The notes beneath the pieces were generated by a model that was not told the DNA's origin, searched no databases, and saw only the letters and a list, made by a program, of their open reading frames with translations. From assembly GCA_046541195.1 (NCBI GenBank), contig JBKHDT010000002.1, positions 1 to 64,000 of the forward strand: 64,000 nucleotides of DNA. Reading direction: 5' to 3'. A program made the translations under genes and the position numbers. Below are positions 63,700 through 64,000 of this stretch, piece by piece. Numbering within the stretch: the first letter of the stretch is position 1; each line of letters starts with the position of its first letter. The stretch comes from JBKHDT01 sp046541195. Lineage in GTDB: Bacteria > Pseudomonadota > Gammaproteobacteria > Halothiobacillales > Halothiobacillaceae.

Positions 63700-64000
63700 A
63701 TGTCCCTCGTTCCTCGCTCGCTTCATGCATCAGTCGCCGCCGCCGCGCTCGCCCTGGCCGCGGTGTCCGCACCTGTCATCGAAAACCGCGCCATTGCCGC
63801 CGAGAAGGACCGCTTCGAAATCGCCTGGAGCATCTACGTCGGCTGGATGCCCTGGGGCTACGGCGAGGCCGCCGGCATCGTCGACAAGTGGGCGGACAAG
63901 TACGACATCGAGATCGACGTCGTGCAGATCAACGACTACGTCGAGTCGATCAACCTCTACACGGCCGGCCGCTACGACGGGGTCACGGTGACCAACATGG
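63700..64000 (+). CDS. ABC-transporter substrate-binding protein, guanidine/urea-carboxylase-associated type (5' part)
   Basis: The frame from 63700 runs off the window end after about 100 residues. A signal peptide (MSLVPRSLHASVAAAALALA, cleavage near IAAEK) is followed by DRFEIAWSIYVGWMPWGYGE, IVDKWADKYDIEIDVV and LYTAGRYDGVTVTNM. This is typical of the nitrate/sulfonate-type binding proteins encoded with urea (guanidine) carboxylase genes. A ribosome site (ggag) precedes the ATG. The upstream guanidine-I riboswitch supports guanidine or a related compound as substrate. Confidence 0.85.
   Translation, partial: MSLVPRSLHASVAAAALALAAVSAPVIENRAIAAEKDRFEIAWSIYVGWMPWGYGEAAGIVDKWADKYDIEIDVVQINDYVESINLYTAGRYDGVTVTNM

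Noticed and set aside
63656..63991. Open frame starting at 63656 (MLLCSVRI) as the gene after the riboswitch
   Set aside because: The frame starting at 63700 gives a signal peptide and a recognisable binding protein and runs to the window end; the 63656 frame is Arg/Ser/Pro-rich and out of phase with it.

Overview
The window is GC-rich and densely coding, and it reads as chromosomal DNA of a gammaproteobacterium. The smc-zipA-ligA order, the mutY-yggX pair, the rhodanese/thioredoxin-secB-gpsA block, a complete type II secretion system, and the YcgL, MarC and PP0621-type genes all point that way. Phosphoribulokinase and class I fructose-1,6-bisphosphatase (Calvin cycle), a flavocytochrome c sulfide dehydrogenase pair, and a regulator with the cysteine pair of persulfide sensors suggest a sulfide-oxidising autotroph, perhaps of the Chromatiales/Ectothiorhodospiraceae type. 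That placement is inference from gene content only.

Layout. 1-7 kb: queF on the minus strand, then smc-zipA-ligA. 7-19 kb: the type II secretion system in two convergent halves, gspCDE (+) and gspFGHIJKLMN (-), with a transposase remnant at the junction. 19-22 kb: divergent ppk and phoU. 22-25 kb: sulfide dehydrogenase genes, a non-coding stretch with a long perfect inverted repeat, and a Gly-Val-Asp tRNA operon. 25-32 kb: peroxiredoxin, a spermidine-synthase-like protein, an unknown exported protein, prk, and a PilS/PilR-like two-component pair. 32-38 kb: a cysteine-cluster protein with a short RecQ, a DJ-1-like protein, CtpA and an EnvC-like protein. 38-42 kb: an ArsR-type sulfur sensor, a DUF2892 membrane protein, rhodanese, TrxC, SecB and GpsA. 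42-51 kb: YcgL, Fbp, a PilZ protein, carbohydrate-related genes, MoaD, an AsmA-like protein, MutY and YggX. 51-58.5 kb: a signalling island. 58.6-64 kb: an OmpA-type lipoprotein, photolyase, an esterase, a lipoprotein, MarC, and finally a guanidine-I (ykkC) riboswitch in front of the start of an ABC-transporter substrate-binding protein.

The most interesting region is 51.1-58.5 kb. A diguanylate cyclase overlaps a protein that joins an RsbT-like kinase to an RsbX-like phosphatase. An RsbR-like STAS protein and a small RsbS-like STAS protein follow; the small one has proline where the phosphoserine should be. Convergent to these lie a hybrid histidine kinase and a REC-GGDEF-EAL response regulator. 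The set looks like a rearranged stressosome-type partner-switching module wired to cyclic di-GMP.

Many start codons were moved downstream of the longest frame, using Shine-Dalgarno sequences, family N-termini and overlaps with the preceding gene. No database search was run, so family names rest on recognised motifs and gene order.
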